This document shows positions 53,127-62,330 of a stretch of DNA of 64,000 nt, piece by piece. The first letter of the stretch is position 1. Each line of letters begins with the position of its first letter. Position numbers and translations under genes: made by a program. The stretch is from Deltaproteobacteria bacterium (GTDB lineage Bacteria; Desulfobacterota; Desulfobacteria; Desulfobacterales; ETH-SRB1). The notes below the pieces were generated by a model. The model was not told the DNA's origin and did no database searches. It saw nothing but the letters and a program-made list of their open reading frames with translations. Location: positions 62,001 to 126,000 of the forward strand of contig JAJSZT010000003.1 in NCBI GenBank assembly GCA_030272815.1. Reading direction: 5' to 3'.

Positions 53127-53654
53127 ATGAAAATTCCATTGCAGATTACTGCCCGCAACTTTGATCTTACCGAGACAATCGAAGACGCGATTCGCGAGAA
53201 AGCGCTAAAATTAGACCTCTTTTATGACCAGATCATGAGATGCAGGGTGCTTGGTTGAGGCTCCTCACCGGCGCCGTCATAAGGGTGTTTTGTACAATAC
53301 GCGGCTCGATATAACAGCACCTGATAGAGAGATAGTGATAAAAAGAGAGCCCCATGAAGATCTTTATGTTTCCATAGGAGATGCCTTCCGTGCGGCACAA
53401 CGTCAGATTGAAGATTATGATAGAGAGCGGCGCAGGAAAGTTAAATACCATGAAGAAATGCCTCGCGCCATTGTCAGCGCACTCTTTCCGGAAAAAGGTT
53501 ACGGCTTTCTGACCACACCGGTCGAGAGTTTTATTTTCATAAAAACAGCGTACTGCATGATAAGTTCAAAAATCTTAAGATTGGAATGAAGGTACGTTTC
53601 GTGGAAGAATTAGGAGAAAAGGGGGCCCAGGCCAGCACCGTGAAAGTTAAATAG
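53127..53654 (+). pseudogene. RaiA/HPF ribosome-hibernation factor fused to a cold-shock domain, twice frameshifted
   Basis: ATG 53127 begins KIPLQITARNFDLTETIEDA, the HPF/RaiA start. An extra T near 53250 forces TGA at 53256; one frame over it continues VLVEAPHRRRHKGVLYNTRL to GYGFLTTP. A second shift near 53520 is needed to read GREFYFHKNSVLHDKFKNLK and KVRFVEELGEKGAQAS, a cold-shock domain, to TAG at 53652. Restored, this is a ~175-residue HPF-CSD protein. Two indels make function unlikely. AAGGAG precedes the start. Confidence 0.75.
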
Positions 53655-53737
53655 GAAACATAAGGAGTATAAAATGTCCATCTTGTCCCGCATCATACTG
53701 ATTTGCAAATGGACGTCACCAAACTTCCGCAACGCCA

Positions 53738-54424
53738 TCAAAGTTGACATGACAGTAATACTTTCAAGCCGGCAATTTTGACCAAACCCCGATGATACCC
53801 GCGCGGAAAAAGTCTCTCAAGCTCGTCCAGTTCGATCTGATTCGCCTCACAGCACTCGTATAATGTTGGAACGGAATTATTTTTTTTGAAGTTATCTCGG
53901 AGATAATAAATTAGTTTCCAGTGCTTATCGGTCAATCCGCCCTCTATTTCATCTGCCCCGTGTATAGCAAAATTCTCATCCCATTCCAAAGGATCTGCCA
54001 AAAATCCAACCACATCCACTCGATAAAGCTTTTCCTTTGGTTTAGGCCGTGCTTTTTCATAATCGGCTTTCAGCCAGGATACGGCCATCTGTCCACCATA
54101 ATAATTCACGATACGATCCATATAAGTTATGCCTGCAAGCTTACAGGCGCCTCTCATATATCCTGTTGGGAAAAGCTTTTTCATGCCTTTGGTTGACAAT
54201 CCATTCGCCCTGCAGGTTTCATATACCAAAGGGCACACCCCTTTTTGCTTAAAAGAGTCTCGAACAAAACGAATAACTTTCCAATGATTCTCGGTCAAGC
54301 CATTGGGTATATGAAGGTTTGGCGCTGTTCCAATTGCAAAGTTTTCATCCCATTCCTCGAAATTACTCAGAAAATTTTGATCATCAACATTATAATTCTT
54401 ACCATGAAATGAAAAAATCTTCAT
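53738..54424 (-). CDS. Tandem-domain DsrC/TusE-like sulfur relay protein
   Basis: A 228-residue protein of two DsrC-like repeats. Domain 1 (10-100) has GLTENHWKVIRFVRDSFKQK and LFPTGYMRGACKLAG with C94; domain 2 (137-228) has GGLTDKHWKLIYYLRDNFKK and LFPRGYHRGLVKIAG, with V in place of that cysteine. Only domain 2 has a C-terminal cysteine (C226, in LLSCQL). Ordinary DsrC has both cysteines in one domain and forms the trisulfide reduced by DsrMKJOP. The start at 54424 has GGAG at 8 nt; 54493 does not. An unusual partner of sulfur transfer is likely; a regulatory role is possible. Confidence 0.8.
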   Translation of the reverse strand: MKIFSFHGKNYNVDDQNFLSNFEEWDENFAIGTAPNLHIPNGLTENHWKVIRFVRDSFKQKGVCPLVYETCRANGLSTKGMKKLFPTGYMRGACKLAGITYMDRIVNYYGGQMAVSWLKADYEKARPKPKEKLYRVDVVGFLADPLEWDENFAIHGADEIEGGLTDKHWKLIYYLRDNFKKNNSVPTLYECCEANQIELDELERLFPRGYHRGLVKIAGLKVLLSCQL

Positions 54425-54594
54425 CCTAAACTCCTTTCTCGCAGACCTGATATTCAATACAAAGAGTTGACCAGTTGATCTCAAAAGCTCCAAGACTACA
54501 AAATTTAAGTAATAATATTAAATACATTTTAGAATATACTTATTTTGCCCTGTTATTTTTAATTATTAATAAAAATATCATATGTCAACATTTT

Positions 54595-54663
54595 AACAGC
54601 CATGACGCATGAGTTTTTTAAAGTGGTAACCCCTTTTTAAAAAACTCATGCGTCATGGCTGTT
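54595..54663. repeat. Perfect 28-bp inverted repeat (long hairpin)
   Basis: AACAGCCATGACGCATGAGT plus TTTTTAAA (54595-54622) is exactly complementary to 54636-54663 around a 13-nt centre. It lies upstream of both divergent genes, so it is not a terminator for either. It may be a MITE, a two-sided operator, or an RNA hairpin in the deaD leader. Confidence 0.8.
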
Positions 54664-54759
54664 TGGGATATATAACATTTGCCTTACCATTTTACCCGTG
54701 TTACAATTTTTTGTTTTATTTATAACTATTTAAAATTATTAGAAAGACTGGGGAAAAAC

Positions 54760-56439
54760 ATGAGTTTCGAAAATTTGGATTTAATTGACGAGTTATTAAA
54801 GGCGGTTAATGAACTCGGGTTTGTTGAACCCACGCCCATCCAGACAGATGCAATTCCTGAAATTATTGGAGGCGACAGGGATCTTGTAGGGCTTGCCCAG
54901 ACCGGAACAGGTAAAACAGCAGCTTTTGCTTTACCTATGATCCAGCTAATTGATTTTGATCTGACACATACTCAAGGGCTGGTGATTTGCCCCACCAGGG
55001 AACTCTGTTTGCAGATTTCAGATGATATTAAAAAATTATGCAAATATGTAAAAGGTGCAAAGGTTGTTGCCGTTTATGGCGGTGCCAGTATTGAAAATCA
55101 GAGAAATCAGATCAAAAAAGGTGCTCAGATTATTGTGGCAACACCAGGGAGGTTGCTTGATCTTATTAATAGAAAAATAGCAAGGCTTTCTAAAGTCTCA
55201 TATGTGGTTCTTGATGAAGCGGATGAAATGCTCAATATGGGATTTCAGGAAGATATAGATGCCATTCTTAAAAATACGCCATCTCAGAAAAGAACCTGGC
55301 TGTTTTCCGCAACAATGCCCAAAGAAGTTGCAAAAATTGCAAAAAGATATATGGAAAATCCAGTTGAGATAACCATAGGGAAGAAAAATAGTGGCGCGGA
55401 AAATATTTTGCATGTGAATTATATCGTTAACGAAAAAGACAGGTATCAGGCGTTAAAACGAATTGTTGATTATTACCCTGATATTTATGGCCTTGTGTTT
55501 TGTCGCACGCGAAAAGATACACAGGAAATAGCAGAGAAACTGATCAAAGACAGCTATAATGCTGAAGCCCTTCATGGTGACCTTTCTCAGGCGCTGCGAG
55601 ATAAAGTCATGAGTAGATTTAAAACCAAATCCATTCAGATTCTTATTGCAACAGATGTTGCTGCCCGCGGGATAGATGTTCAGGATATCACGCATGTCAT
55701 TAACTATAAACTCCCCGATGAGGCGGGAAACTATACTCACAGAAGCGGCAGAACGGCAAGAGCGGGTAAATCAGGAACATCCATAGCCATCATCAATTCC
55801 CGGGAAAAAAGCAAACTTCAGTTTATAGAAAGAAAAGCAGGGGTTAAATTTAATTATGCAAAAGTCCCGGAAGGATATGCAATTTGTGAGAAACAGCTCT
55901 ATTCCATGATTAACAAAATGGTAGAAGTTGAAGTGGATCAGGAAGAAATCGTGCGTTTCCTGCCGCCAGTCTATAATACATTAAACGGTCTTACAAAAGA
56001 AGATCTCATTCAAAAGTTTGTTTCAATTGAATTTAACCGCTTTCTTAATTATTATAAAGATTCCAAAGATATAAATGTATCCTTGAAAAAAAAGGAAGAT
56101 GCTCATCGTCCTGTAAAAAAAGATCGACAACAAAAAAAATTAAAGCCTGGAAAATCGAAACGGTTTTTCTTAAATACAGGGTCTATGGACAATCTAAAAA
56201 AAGGCGCTGTTATAAGAACTCTATGCAGCAGAGCTGGAATTAGCTCTGAAAAAATTGGTCCAATAGAAATCATGCGGGAATTTTCTTTTTTTGAAGTTGA
56301 AACAAGTGTTGCGGCTAAAGTCTTAAAAACAATGAAAGGTGCGAAAATTGATGGTCGAAATGTTCGGGTTCAATATGCCGAAAATAAGAAACCGCAAACC
56401 AAACGATCTAAAAAAAGTAAAAGGAGAAAGAAAAGTTAA
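54760..56439 (+). CDS. deaD: DEAD-box RNA helicase with DbpA-type RNA-binding domain
   Basis: A 559-residue helicase, resembling CsdA/DeaD. The core has the Q motif FVEPTPIQTDAIPEI, AQTGTGKT, DEADEML, SAT and HRSGRTARAGK. Residues ~480-545 form a DbpA RNA-binding domain (FFLNTGSMDNLKKGAVIRTL), and the end is very basic. It unwinds RNA in ribosome assembly and cold adaptation. The start at 54760 has GGGGAA 4-9 nt upstream; a frame from 54679 adds 27 weak residues. The exact subfamily (DeaD or DbpA) is uncertain. Confidence 0.9.
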   Translation: MSFENLDLIDELLKAVNELGFVEPTPIQTDAIPEIIGGDRDLVGLAQTGTGKTAAFALPMIQLIDFDLTHTQGLVICPTRELCLQISDDIKKLCKYVKGAKVVAVYGGASIENQRNQIKKGAQIIVATPGRLLDLINRKIARLSKVSYVVLDEADEMLNMGFQEDIDAILKNTPSQKRTWLFSATMPKEVAKIAKRYMENPVEITIGKKNSGAENILHVNYIVNEKDRYQALKRIVDYYPDIYGLVFCRTRKDTQEIAEKLIKDSYNAEALHGDLSQALRDKVMSRFKTKSIQILIATDVAARGIDVQDITHVINYKLPDEAGNYTHRSGRTARAGKSGTSIAIINSREKSKLQFIERKAGVKFNYAKVPEGYAICEKQLYSMINKMVEVEVDQEEIVRFLPPVYNTLNGLTKEDLIQKFVSIEFNRFLNYYKDSKDINVSLKKKEDAHRPVKKDRQQKKLKPGKSKRFFLNTGSMDNLKKGAVIRTLCSRAGISSEKIGPIEIMREFSFFEVETSVAAKVLKTMKGAKIDGRNVRVQYAENKKPQTKRSKKSKRRKKS

Positions 56440-56539
56440 AATACAAGACAATCGATTAAAATAGCGCTGTACGCCTCTACCCTGCCCATCTCCAGGCATT
56501 TTTTATAACCCTTTATTATCCTAAAATTGATATTCCAAA

Positions 56540-56594
56540 GATATATACCTCGAAAGGCCACAAATAACGCAATTTGTAACCTTCCGAGATATAT
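56540..56594. terminator. Hairpin between convergent deaD and ubiX
   Basis: ATATATACCTCGAAAGGCCA and its imperfect complement (CCTTCCGAGATATAT) fold into a long stem around AACGCA. It lies between two convergent genes, where a two-way terminator is expected, but no T-run follows on either strand, so it may equally be a repeat. Confidence 0.4.
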
Positions 56595-56629
56595 GTCAGA
56601 TTTTTGTTGAAGTATTTTTTCTGTAAATT

Positions 56630-57241
56630 TTATACAATGCTATCTCCCCACTCTTTAGAAAGATCATGCTCAATTTTCAGATGGTCGAGAACCCTTGCAA
56701 TTACAGAATCTACGAGGTCGGAGATGCTTTCGGGATTTGAATAAAATGAGGGGGATGGAGGCATGATGGTTGCGCCCGTCTTGGCTGCCACGTACATGTT
56801 CTTCAAATGGATAATGTTTAAAGGAGTCTCCCGTGGCAACAGGATCAACGGACGCTTTTCTTTGAGATTTACATCAGCAGCCCTGTGAATGAGGTTGTCT
56901 GCTATACCGGCTGCAATTGCTCCAAGTGTTTTCATTGAGCATGGGGCAATAACCATGCCGTCATTCCTGAATGACCCGCTTGCAGGAGGAGCAAAAAAAT
57001 CATCCTGATTGTATGTGTTTAAATGAGCATTTTTATTAAATGTAATGCCTTTATCCTTTAAAAAAGATGAAAATAATTCGCCTTTGTAACCGGTTTCATG
57101 CTCAAGGACTTTATAGCCAGCACTTGATATTATAAGATATATGTTTATCGGATTTTTCAAAAGAGCCTTGAGAAGCCTTATTCCGTAGATAGACCCCGAG
57201 GCCCCGCATATTGCTACTACTATTTTCTTGTTCACATCCAC
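56630..57241 (-). CDS. ubiX: UbiX-family flavin prenyltransferase
   Basis: A 203-residue enzyme that prenylates FMN to make the cofactor of UbiD-type decarboxylases. AICGASGSIYGIRLLKAL is the FMN-binding start; LLPRETPLNIIHLKNM and PPSPSFYSNPESI are family motifs. No UbiD gene is in view. With the ubiA gene, which it overlaps by 10 nt, it is likely to serve quinone synthesis; in anaerobes of this kind that would be the futalosine menaquinone route. Confidence 0.92.
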   Translation of the reverse strand: MDVNKKIVVAICGASGSIYGIRLLKALLKNPINIYLIISSAGYKVLEHETGYKGELFSSFLKDKGITFNKNAHLNTYNQDDFFAPPASGSFRNDGMVIAPCSMKTLGAIAAGIADNLIHRAADVNLKEKRPLILLPRETPLNIIHLKNMYVAAKTGATIMPPSPSFYSNPESISDLVDSVIARVLDHLKIEHDLSKEWGDSIV

Positions 57242-58152
57242 CGCCTGACCAGCTCGTCTGCCAGAACACCCAGGAATAAAGTTATGGAAATTAAACTGTT
57301 AACATGAAAAAAGGCAAAATTAACATTGCTGAGATCGTCCGGCTTAACCAGCCTGTGTTCAATAATTAATAAAATCCCGATTATAAGCACTGCACAAAAG
57401 TACATCAGGTTCATATCAAATACAAAATAGATCAGAAAGAAAAAGCAGAAAGAAGCAAGATGTATAATAGAAGCAATTATAAGTGCTTTTTTTACACCAA
57501 AATGAGCAGGTATGGAAAAAAGCCCTTCATCCTTGTCAAATCCAATGTCCTGACACGCATAAAGAATATCAAAACCGGCAATATAAGTCATGAGAGCAAA
57601 TGAAAGAATAAGAACAGACCATGAGAAGCTTTTGGCAAGTGCTATCCATGCACCTGCAGGGGCAAGAGATATGGCGAAGCCCAGATAAATATGGGAAAGC
57701 CAGGTAAATCTTTTTGTATAGGAATAAGAGAAAAGTACAACAAGTATAGGAAAGGAAAGATAAAAGCAGAGTTTCCCGAGCATTGCTGAAGAAAATATAA
57801 AGAGACCTGAAAAGAAAATTACAAATACTGCTGCTGAAGATAAAGAAAGCCTTCCTGATGGTATATCTCGTTTTGAGGTGCGTGGATTCTTTGCGTCTAA
57901 CCTTGCGTCTGCTATCCTGTTAAAACCCATGGCAGAGGAGCGTGCTCCAATCATGGCAAGCAAAATCCAGAAAATATCTGATATAATCATCTGATGCTGG
58001 CGCTGGGCAAGTATCACGGCTGAAAGGGCAAATGGAAGGGCAAATATAGTATGGCTGAATTTGATCATCCTGCCATATGCCCGACCCCGCTCCAATATAT
58101 CAGCCACTCTATCTCTGTCACCGAAATCGTTCACCTCAGCAACCCGCCCCAT
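57232..58152 (-). CDS. ubiA: UbiA-family prenyltransferase (MqnP/UbiA-like)
   Basis: A 306-residue membrane protein with about eight helices. The prenyl-diphosphate site GFNRIADARLDAKNPRTSKR matches the NRxxDxxxDxxNxRT motif, and the second aspartate-rich loop is QDIGFDKDEG. It attaches a polyprenyl tail to an aromatic ring. Neighbouring ubiX suggests the menaquinone pathway that supplies DsrM and DsrP. The start overlaps the amrS stop by one base. Confidence 0.9.
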   Translation of the reverse strand: MGRVAEVNDFGDRDRVADILERGRAYGRMIKFSHTIFALPFALSAVILAQRQHQMIISDIFWILLAMIGARSSAMGFNRIADARLDAKNPRTSKRDIPSGRLSLSSAAVFVIFFSGLFIFSSAMLGKLCFYLSFPILVVLFSYSYTKRFTWLSHIYLGFAISLAPAGAWIALAKSFSWSVLILSFALMTYIAGFDILYACQDIGFDKDEGLFSIPAHFGVKKALIIASIIHLASFCFFFLIYFVFDMNLMYFCAVLIIGILLIIEHRLVKPDDLSNVNFAFFHVNSLISITLFLGVLADELVRRWM

Positions 58153-59174
58153 TATGCTCCATCAAGCTCAACACCATTAATCAAAGCGCCGCAATGCGGG
58201 CACCGGCTGTTTTTTATCAAATTTTTTTCAACATAAAAACCACTCCGCCTGATAAGGATATTGCCGCATTTGTAACAAAACGTATTCTCCCCATCCTCGC
58301 TTGGCACATTTCCGATATAAACATAGTTCAACCCGGCCTTAATACCTATTTCGCGAGCCACAACAAGGCTTTCAACTGACGTCGGGGGACGGTCTGTAAG
58401 CCTGTATGTCGGGTAAAATGCGCTTACATGCCATGGCGTCTCTGAGCCAAGAGAATTTACGATGAATTCAGCCAGCATTTCAAGCTCATGCTTGTCATCG
58501 TTCAGCCCGGGAATAAGGAGAGTGGTTACCTCAACAAAAATGCCGAGCGACTTCATGAGCTTCAAGGTCTCCTTAACAGGCTCCAGCCTGGCCTTGACAA
58601 CATCTTTATAAAAGGAGGCATTAAATGCCTTTAAGTCAACATTTGCCGCATCCAGGTAAGGGCTTATCATTTCAAGAGCTTCGGAAGTCATGTAGCCATT
58701 TGTCACAAATACGTTCTGTATCCCCTTCTCATGAGCGATCTTAGCAGTATCATATGCAAATTCAAAATATACGGTAGGCTCAGTATATGTATATGCTATG
58801 CTTTTGCAGTTACCTTTTTCCGCTGCGTCCACAACATCTTCAGGTGTGTATAAGTCGCCGGTTATCATTCCATCATGGTCTGACGGCATCTGCGAAATAT
58901 TTGCATTCTGGCAAAACAGGCATTTAAAGTTGCAACCGACTGTTGCTATAGAGTAGGACAGACTCCCCGGAAAAAAATGGAACAGAGGCTTTTTTTCAAT
59001 AGGATCTATATTGCTTGCTATAAGCTTTCCATAAACCAGGGTCTTCAGAGTTCCTTCCTGGTTCTCACGCACACCGCATATTCCGCGACTGCCATTTTTA
59101 ATCACACAACGATGGTTGCAAAGATTGCATTTAACTTTTTTTTCATTAAGCGGTTTGTAAAGATATGCTTCCAT
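58152..59174 (-). CDS. amrS: AmmeMemoRadiSam-system radical SAM enzyme
   Basis: A 340-residue radical SAM protein of the PflA-like AmrS group. The cluster motif is VGCNFKCLFCQN. An N-terminal CNLCNHRCVIKNG and a C-terminal CYKCGNILIRR...CPHCGALI add further cysteine pairs, probably for zinc. The partner genes (Memo-like and AMMECR1) are not in the window. It overlaps ubiA by one base. Substrate unknown. Confidence 0.87.
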   Translation of the reverse strand: MEAYLYKPLNEKKVKCNLCNHRCVIKNGSRGICGVRENQEGTLKTLVYGKLIASNIDPIEKKPLFHFFPGSLSYSIATVGCNFKCLFCQNANISQMPSDHDGMITGDLYTPEDVVDAAEKGNCKSIAYTYTEPTVYFEFAYDTAKIAHEKGIQNVFVTNGYMTSEALEMISPYLDAANVDLKAFNASFYKDVVKARLEPVKETLKLMKSLGIFVEVTTLLIPGLNDDKHELEMLAEFIVNSLGSETPWHVSAFYPTYRLTDRPPTSVESLVVAREIGIKAGLNYVYIGNVPSEDGENTFCYKCGNILIRRSGFYVEKNLIKNSRCPHCGALINGVELDGA

Positions 59175-59223
59175 AATTGCTTAACTCCAATTTCTAATTT
59201 TCAGGGTTCGTTAAAGACCTCTT

Positions 59224-59970
59224 TTAACCTGCTAATGCATTGGTTGTAGGCTTGGCTTGGCAAGTAATTGAGAGTGGTCTGGTCATATAGCGGGGAACAG
59301 GAACAAATACAATGCCTGCAAAAGCCCCGAACGGGCATCTTTGTACTAATCTCGAACGTTCTATTCTGGTGGTTACTTTCCCTGATGCCGATAAAAACTG
59401 ACATACCGTTCTCCATGATATAGGAACATCTCCCAAAATGGCACGGATAATTTTCTTTAATTCCCAGATACTGAAAAACTGCGCCCGGTTGTAAATGCTT
59501 TCGGTAAATATCCCCTTAAGCCGCAGGTGTATACCTTTAAGAGCATATCTGTTAAGTACACCTATAAAAATTCTGTCTTTTGCAACCCTGCAGGCCTCTT
59601 CAATTGCCTTTCTGGGATCTTCAACAAATTCCAGAGTTGTTATAAGGCAGGCATAGTTAAATGAATTATCATCAAAAGGTAGATCTTCAGCAGATCCGCA
59701 ATGTAGATCCACGCGATGTCCAACTTTTTTAAAAGCAATGTCAAGCATATATTGAGATGGATCAATGCCTGTAATCTGTAGCCCTCTATCTAAAAAAGGA
59801 AGAAGACTTGCACCGGTTCCACAGCCTATATCTAAAAGAGAATCCCCATCCATAGGCTTGAGCATATCCAGCATAAGCCGAAATTCAAGGTCAGCGGCAA
59901 ATCTGTTTTGTGGTTTATCATACCACTGATCGTAATTTACGGCATCATTAAAATCAAATATATAACCCAT
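59224..59970 (-). CDS. Class I SAM-dependent methyltransferase
   Basis: A 248-residue methyltransferase. SLLDIGCGTGASLLPF and ITGIDPSQYMLDIA form the SAM-binding site; LPFDDNSFNYACLITTLEFV is motif IV-V. The family resembles UbiE/Methyltransf_11. The substrate cannot be told; a link with quinone synthesis is only suggested by the neighbours. It lies 49 nt upstream of amrS on the same strand. Confidence 0.82.
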   Translation of the reverse strand: MGYIFDFNDAVNYDQWYDKPQNRFAADLEFRLMLDMLKPMDGDSLLDIGCGTGASLLPFLDRGLQITGIDPSQYMLDIAFKKVGHRVDLHCGSAEDLPFDDNSFNYACLITTLEFVEDPRKAIEEACRVAKDRIFIGVLNRYALKGIHLRLKGIFTESIYNRAQFFSIWELKKIIRAILGDVPISWRTVCQFLSASGKVTTRIERSRLVQRCPFGAFAGIVFVPVPRYMTRPLSITCQAKPTTNALAG

Positions 59971-60130
59971 ATTTAATATATTTATAGAAAAAAAGGAATT
60001 TTATCAAGGAGAAAACATTCTTAATAGAAATGTATTTGGAGAGACTTGGAAGAAGTGTATTTTTTTCTAATAAAAGTTTAAAAATATCTTGATTAGTCTT
60101 TAATAACTTGTTATGAGCTGCTGACATAGA

Positions 60131-60189
60131 GCCTGGGTTGTATTGAGTATGAATGAGTAAATGTAGCCTCATTCATCTGCAACCCAGGC
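60131..60189. repeat. Nested inverted repeat between GT2 and methyltransferase genes
   Basis: Outer stem GCCTGGGTTG (60131-60140) with CAACCCAGGC (60180-60189), inner stem ATGAATGAG with CTCATTCAT. A T-run follows only on the plus strand, against the direction of both neighbouring genes, so termination for them is doubtful. Confidence 0.55.
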
Positions 60190-60205
60190 AGTCTTTTTAT
60201 ATAGT

Positions 60206-61180
60206 TCAAATTGCTTTGAATTTTTCTCGATATTCGGGAATTTCTATAATTGGCGGCCTTTCAAAGCCCTTATCTTTATAAATATCCGGCTGGTATCCGT
60301 CCTTTCCCAATTTGTATTGTATCATCTCGTTAAAAAAGCCGCTTTTTAATTCAGCCATACCAAGCTTCTCAAGACGCTTGCAAAAAGTCTTTAGAATAAC
60401 AAAAGACATTTTCCCCAATGATTTAGTATCCTGATTCCTGTGAACCCGCCTTTCAAGATCTACCTGAGCAATAACATCGAGCCCCCATTTTTCATAAGTA
60501 TCGAGAATTATACTGGTCTCAATGCCATAGCCAATTGGAAAGGGTATTTTCTCAAAGAGTTCACGGTAACCGGCATATTCGCCGGAGAGGGGCTGCATAA
60601 TCTGGGTAAGCTCGGGGAAAAAAAGAGAAAACAGTGGTCTTATTACAAGTTCGGTAACTCTGCCGCCGCCAGTAGGTCTCAGTTTCTTTTTGCCTCTAGC
60701 AATTGGACGGTCATAAAAACCTTTGCAATATTTTATATTATCAAAAAGAAGAAGCGGACCTACAAGAGCATAAACAAATCTATGATGAATATTTTTTATA
60801 TCAGCATCAAGATAAACAATTATATCACCTGTTGTAATATAAAGAGCTTTCCACAGATTTTCGCCCTTCCCCTTGAACTTTTCAAGTTTGGGCAGGATAT
60901 CATCAGCCTTGTATACATCGGCGCCATAACTTGAAGCTATTTCCATGGTTCTGTCTGTTGAGCCTGAATCAATGACCACGATTTCATCAAGAAGTTGATA
61001 GCGGGACATCAGCTCCGACTTCATGATAATAATTTCTTTTGCAATAGTCTTTTCTTCGTTAAGAGTAGGCAGACAAAGAGATATTTTAATCTTCTTTCTT
61101 TCTTTTTCTTCAACAAGACGGTTAATGTCTTTGAATTCAGAATGATGAAAGGTATTCTTTTTCAGCCAGTTACTATTCAT
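60206..61180 (-). CDS. GT2/GT81 glycosyltransferase, glucosyl-3-phosphoglycerate synthase-like
   Basis: A 324-residue GT-A enzyme. SLCLPTLNEEKTIAKEI is the nucleotide-sugar site, IVYLDADI the metal-binding DxD, and MQPLSGEYAGYRELFEKIPF with GYGIETSIILDTYEKWG are typical of GpgS, which makes the precursor of the compatible solute glucosylglycerate. The phosphatase partner GpgP is not seen. It overlaps the peptidase gene by 8 nt. A role in osmoprotection is inferred from the family. Confidence 0.78.
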   Translation of the reverse strand: MNSNWLKKNTFHHSEFKDINRLVEEKERKKIKISLCLPTLNEEKTIAKEIIIMKSELMSRYQLLDEIVVIDSGSTDRTMEIASSYGADVYKADDILPKLEKFKGKGENLWKALYITTGDIIVYLDADIKNIHHRFVYALVGPLLLFDNIKYCKGFYDRPIARGKKKLRPTGGGRVTELVIRPLFSLFFPELTQIMQPLSGEYAGYRELFEKIPFPIGYGIETSIILDTYEKWGLDVIAQVDLERRVHRNQDTKSLGKMSFVILKTFCKRLEKLGMAELKSGFFNEMIQYKLGKDGYQPDIYKDKGFERPPIIEIPEYREKFKAI

Positions 61181-62330
61181 CGCAAACTCCTTTGTCTATC
61201 GCCATAATCACTCCAATAATCTGGGCAATCCCTTTATACATTGGTTCAATTTCCATCGTAGAATTTTCAAGATAAATATTTTCTCCTCGAGTAATTCCGA
61301 GTGTAACTGCCGGTATATTGTGTGAAAGAAAAATTGACAGCTCAGATTCACTTGGCTCACATATTGGTTTTAGACCCAAACTTTCAATTACTGCCCCGGC
61401 ACTTTTTACAAGGGGATGATTGTATTTTAAACTGGCTGCGCTCAGGTTACTTATAGTTTTTAGCTTCAGTTCAATTTCATTTTGGTGATTTATGTCGAAA
61501 ACAAAGTCATTAATGTCATTATAAATACTCTTTACCATCTTATCTGAATCACTTTGAATCTCAAAGCCAAGTTTTGCCTTACAGGCTATAGTTCCATGCT
61601 TGGAACCGCCTGATATTTTACCGATAATTACTCTGGAACGCGGTCTTTGAGGCAAGCGCAGCTCCAGGATCTGGTTTATAACTTCATTTAAAATCAATAT
61701 CGCATTTGACTTGAACTTCTGAAGCGGTCCAAGTGTGGGTGATATGTCACATTCAACTTCACATCTAATCATTCCTTCAGAATAATAATTAAGTCTGCCA
61801 AGTTCGACACCCTCTAAGCAAATTGCACCTCTTATGGGAGTATCCCATGTTTTCAGGAGATGCCTGATGCCACGCAAGTTCCCCCTTCCTAATGATTGTA
61901 TAACGCCCGCCACGACAATATCGGATTCAAAACGAAGATTTAATTTTCTAAAAATTTCCGGCAACGAAGCCAAGATCCCAATACTTAGTGAATTATCTAA
62001 AACGCCGGCTCCCTTTATTGTTCTTTTCTTGACAGTATAATTATGATCGATATCTTTTTCAAAAATAGTGTCCAGATGTGCAACGACAAAAACAGGTGGC
62101 TTTGATGGAGAAGTTCCCCTTATGATTCCAATGGGATTCCTGTATCCATCAGTTGTACATTCATCTACCTGAAACTCAGCTAACCTTTTCATAAAAAAAT
62201 CGGCACGCCTCTTTTCCTTGAAAGTAGGAGCAGGTATCTGTCCAATAAATACTATATTAGCGATAATTGTCTCCTTCATCGACTTGATCGCCTCAACAAA
62301 AGACGGTAATTTATCAAGGTGCTTTTCCAT
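61173..62330 (-). CDS. M20/M42-type zinc peptidase
   Basis: A 385-residue metallopeptidase-like protein. VFVVAHLDTIFEKD supplies the first zinc histidine and aspartate, GAGVLDNSLSIGIL the bridging aspartate, and SESELSIFLSHNIPAVTLGI the C-terminal part. The usual EE catalytic pair is not clear: ICLEGVELGRL has one glutamate. It may be an aminopeptidase or deacylase. Coupled to the GpgS-like gene by overlap. Confidence 0.72.
   Translation of the reverse strand: MEKHLDKLPSFVEAIKSMKETIIANIVFIGQIPAPTFKEKRRADFFMKRLAEFQVDECTTDGYRNPIGIIRGTSPSKPPVFVVAHLDTIFEKDIDHNYTVKKRTIKGAGVLDNSLSIGILASLPEIFRKLNLRFESDIVVAGVIQSLGRGNLRGIRHLLKTWDTPIRGAICLEGVELGRLNYYSEGMIRCEVECDISPTLGPLQKFKSNAILILNEVINQILELRLPQRPRSRVIIGKISGGSKHGTIACKAKLGFEIQSDSDKMVKSIYNDINDFVFDINHQNEIELKLKTISNLSAASLKYNHPLVKSAGAVIESLGLKPICEPSESELSIFLSHNIPAVTLGITRGENIYLENSTMEIEPMYKGIAQIIGVIMAIDKGVCDE

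Noticed and set aside
53247-53258. Programmed frameshift in the HPF gene
   Set aside because: No slippery heptamer or pseudoknot evident, and a second unrelated frameshift follows.
60131-60199. Rho-independent terminator for the GpgS-like gene
   Set aside because: The T-run is on the strand opposite to the genes; kept only as an inverted repeat.
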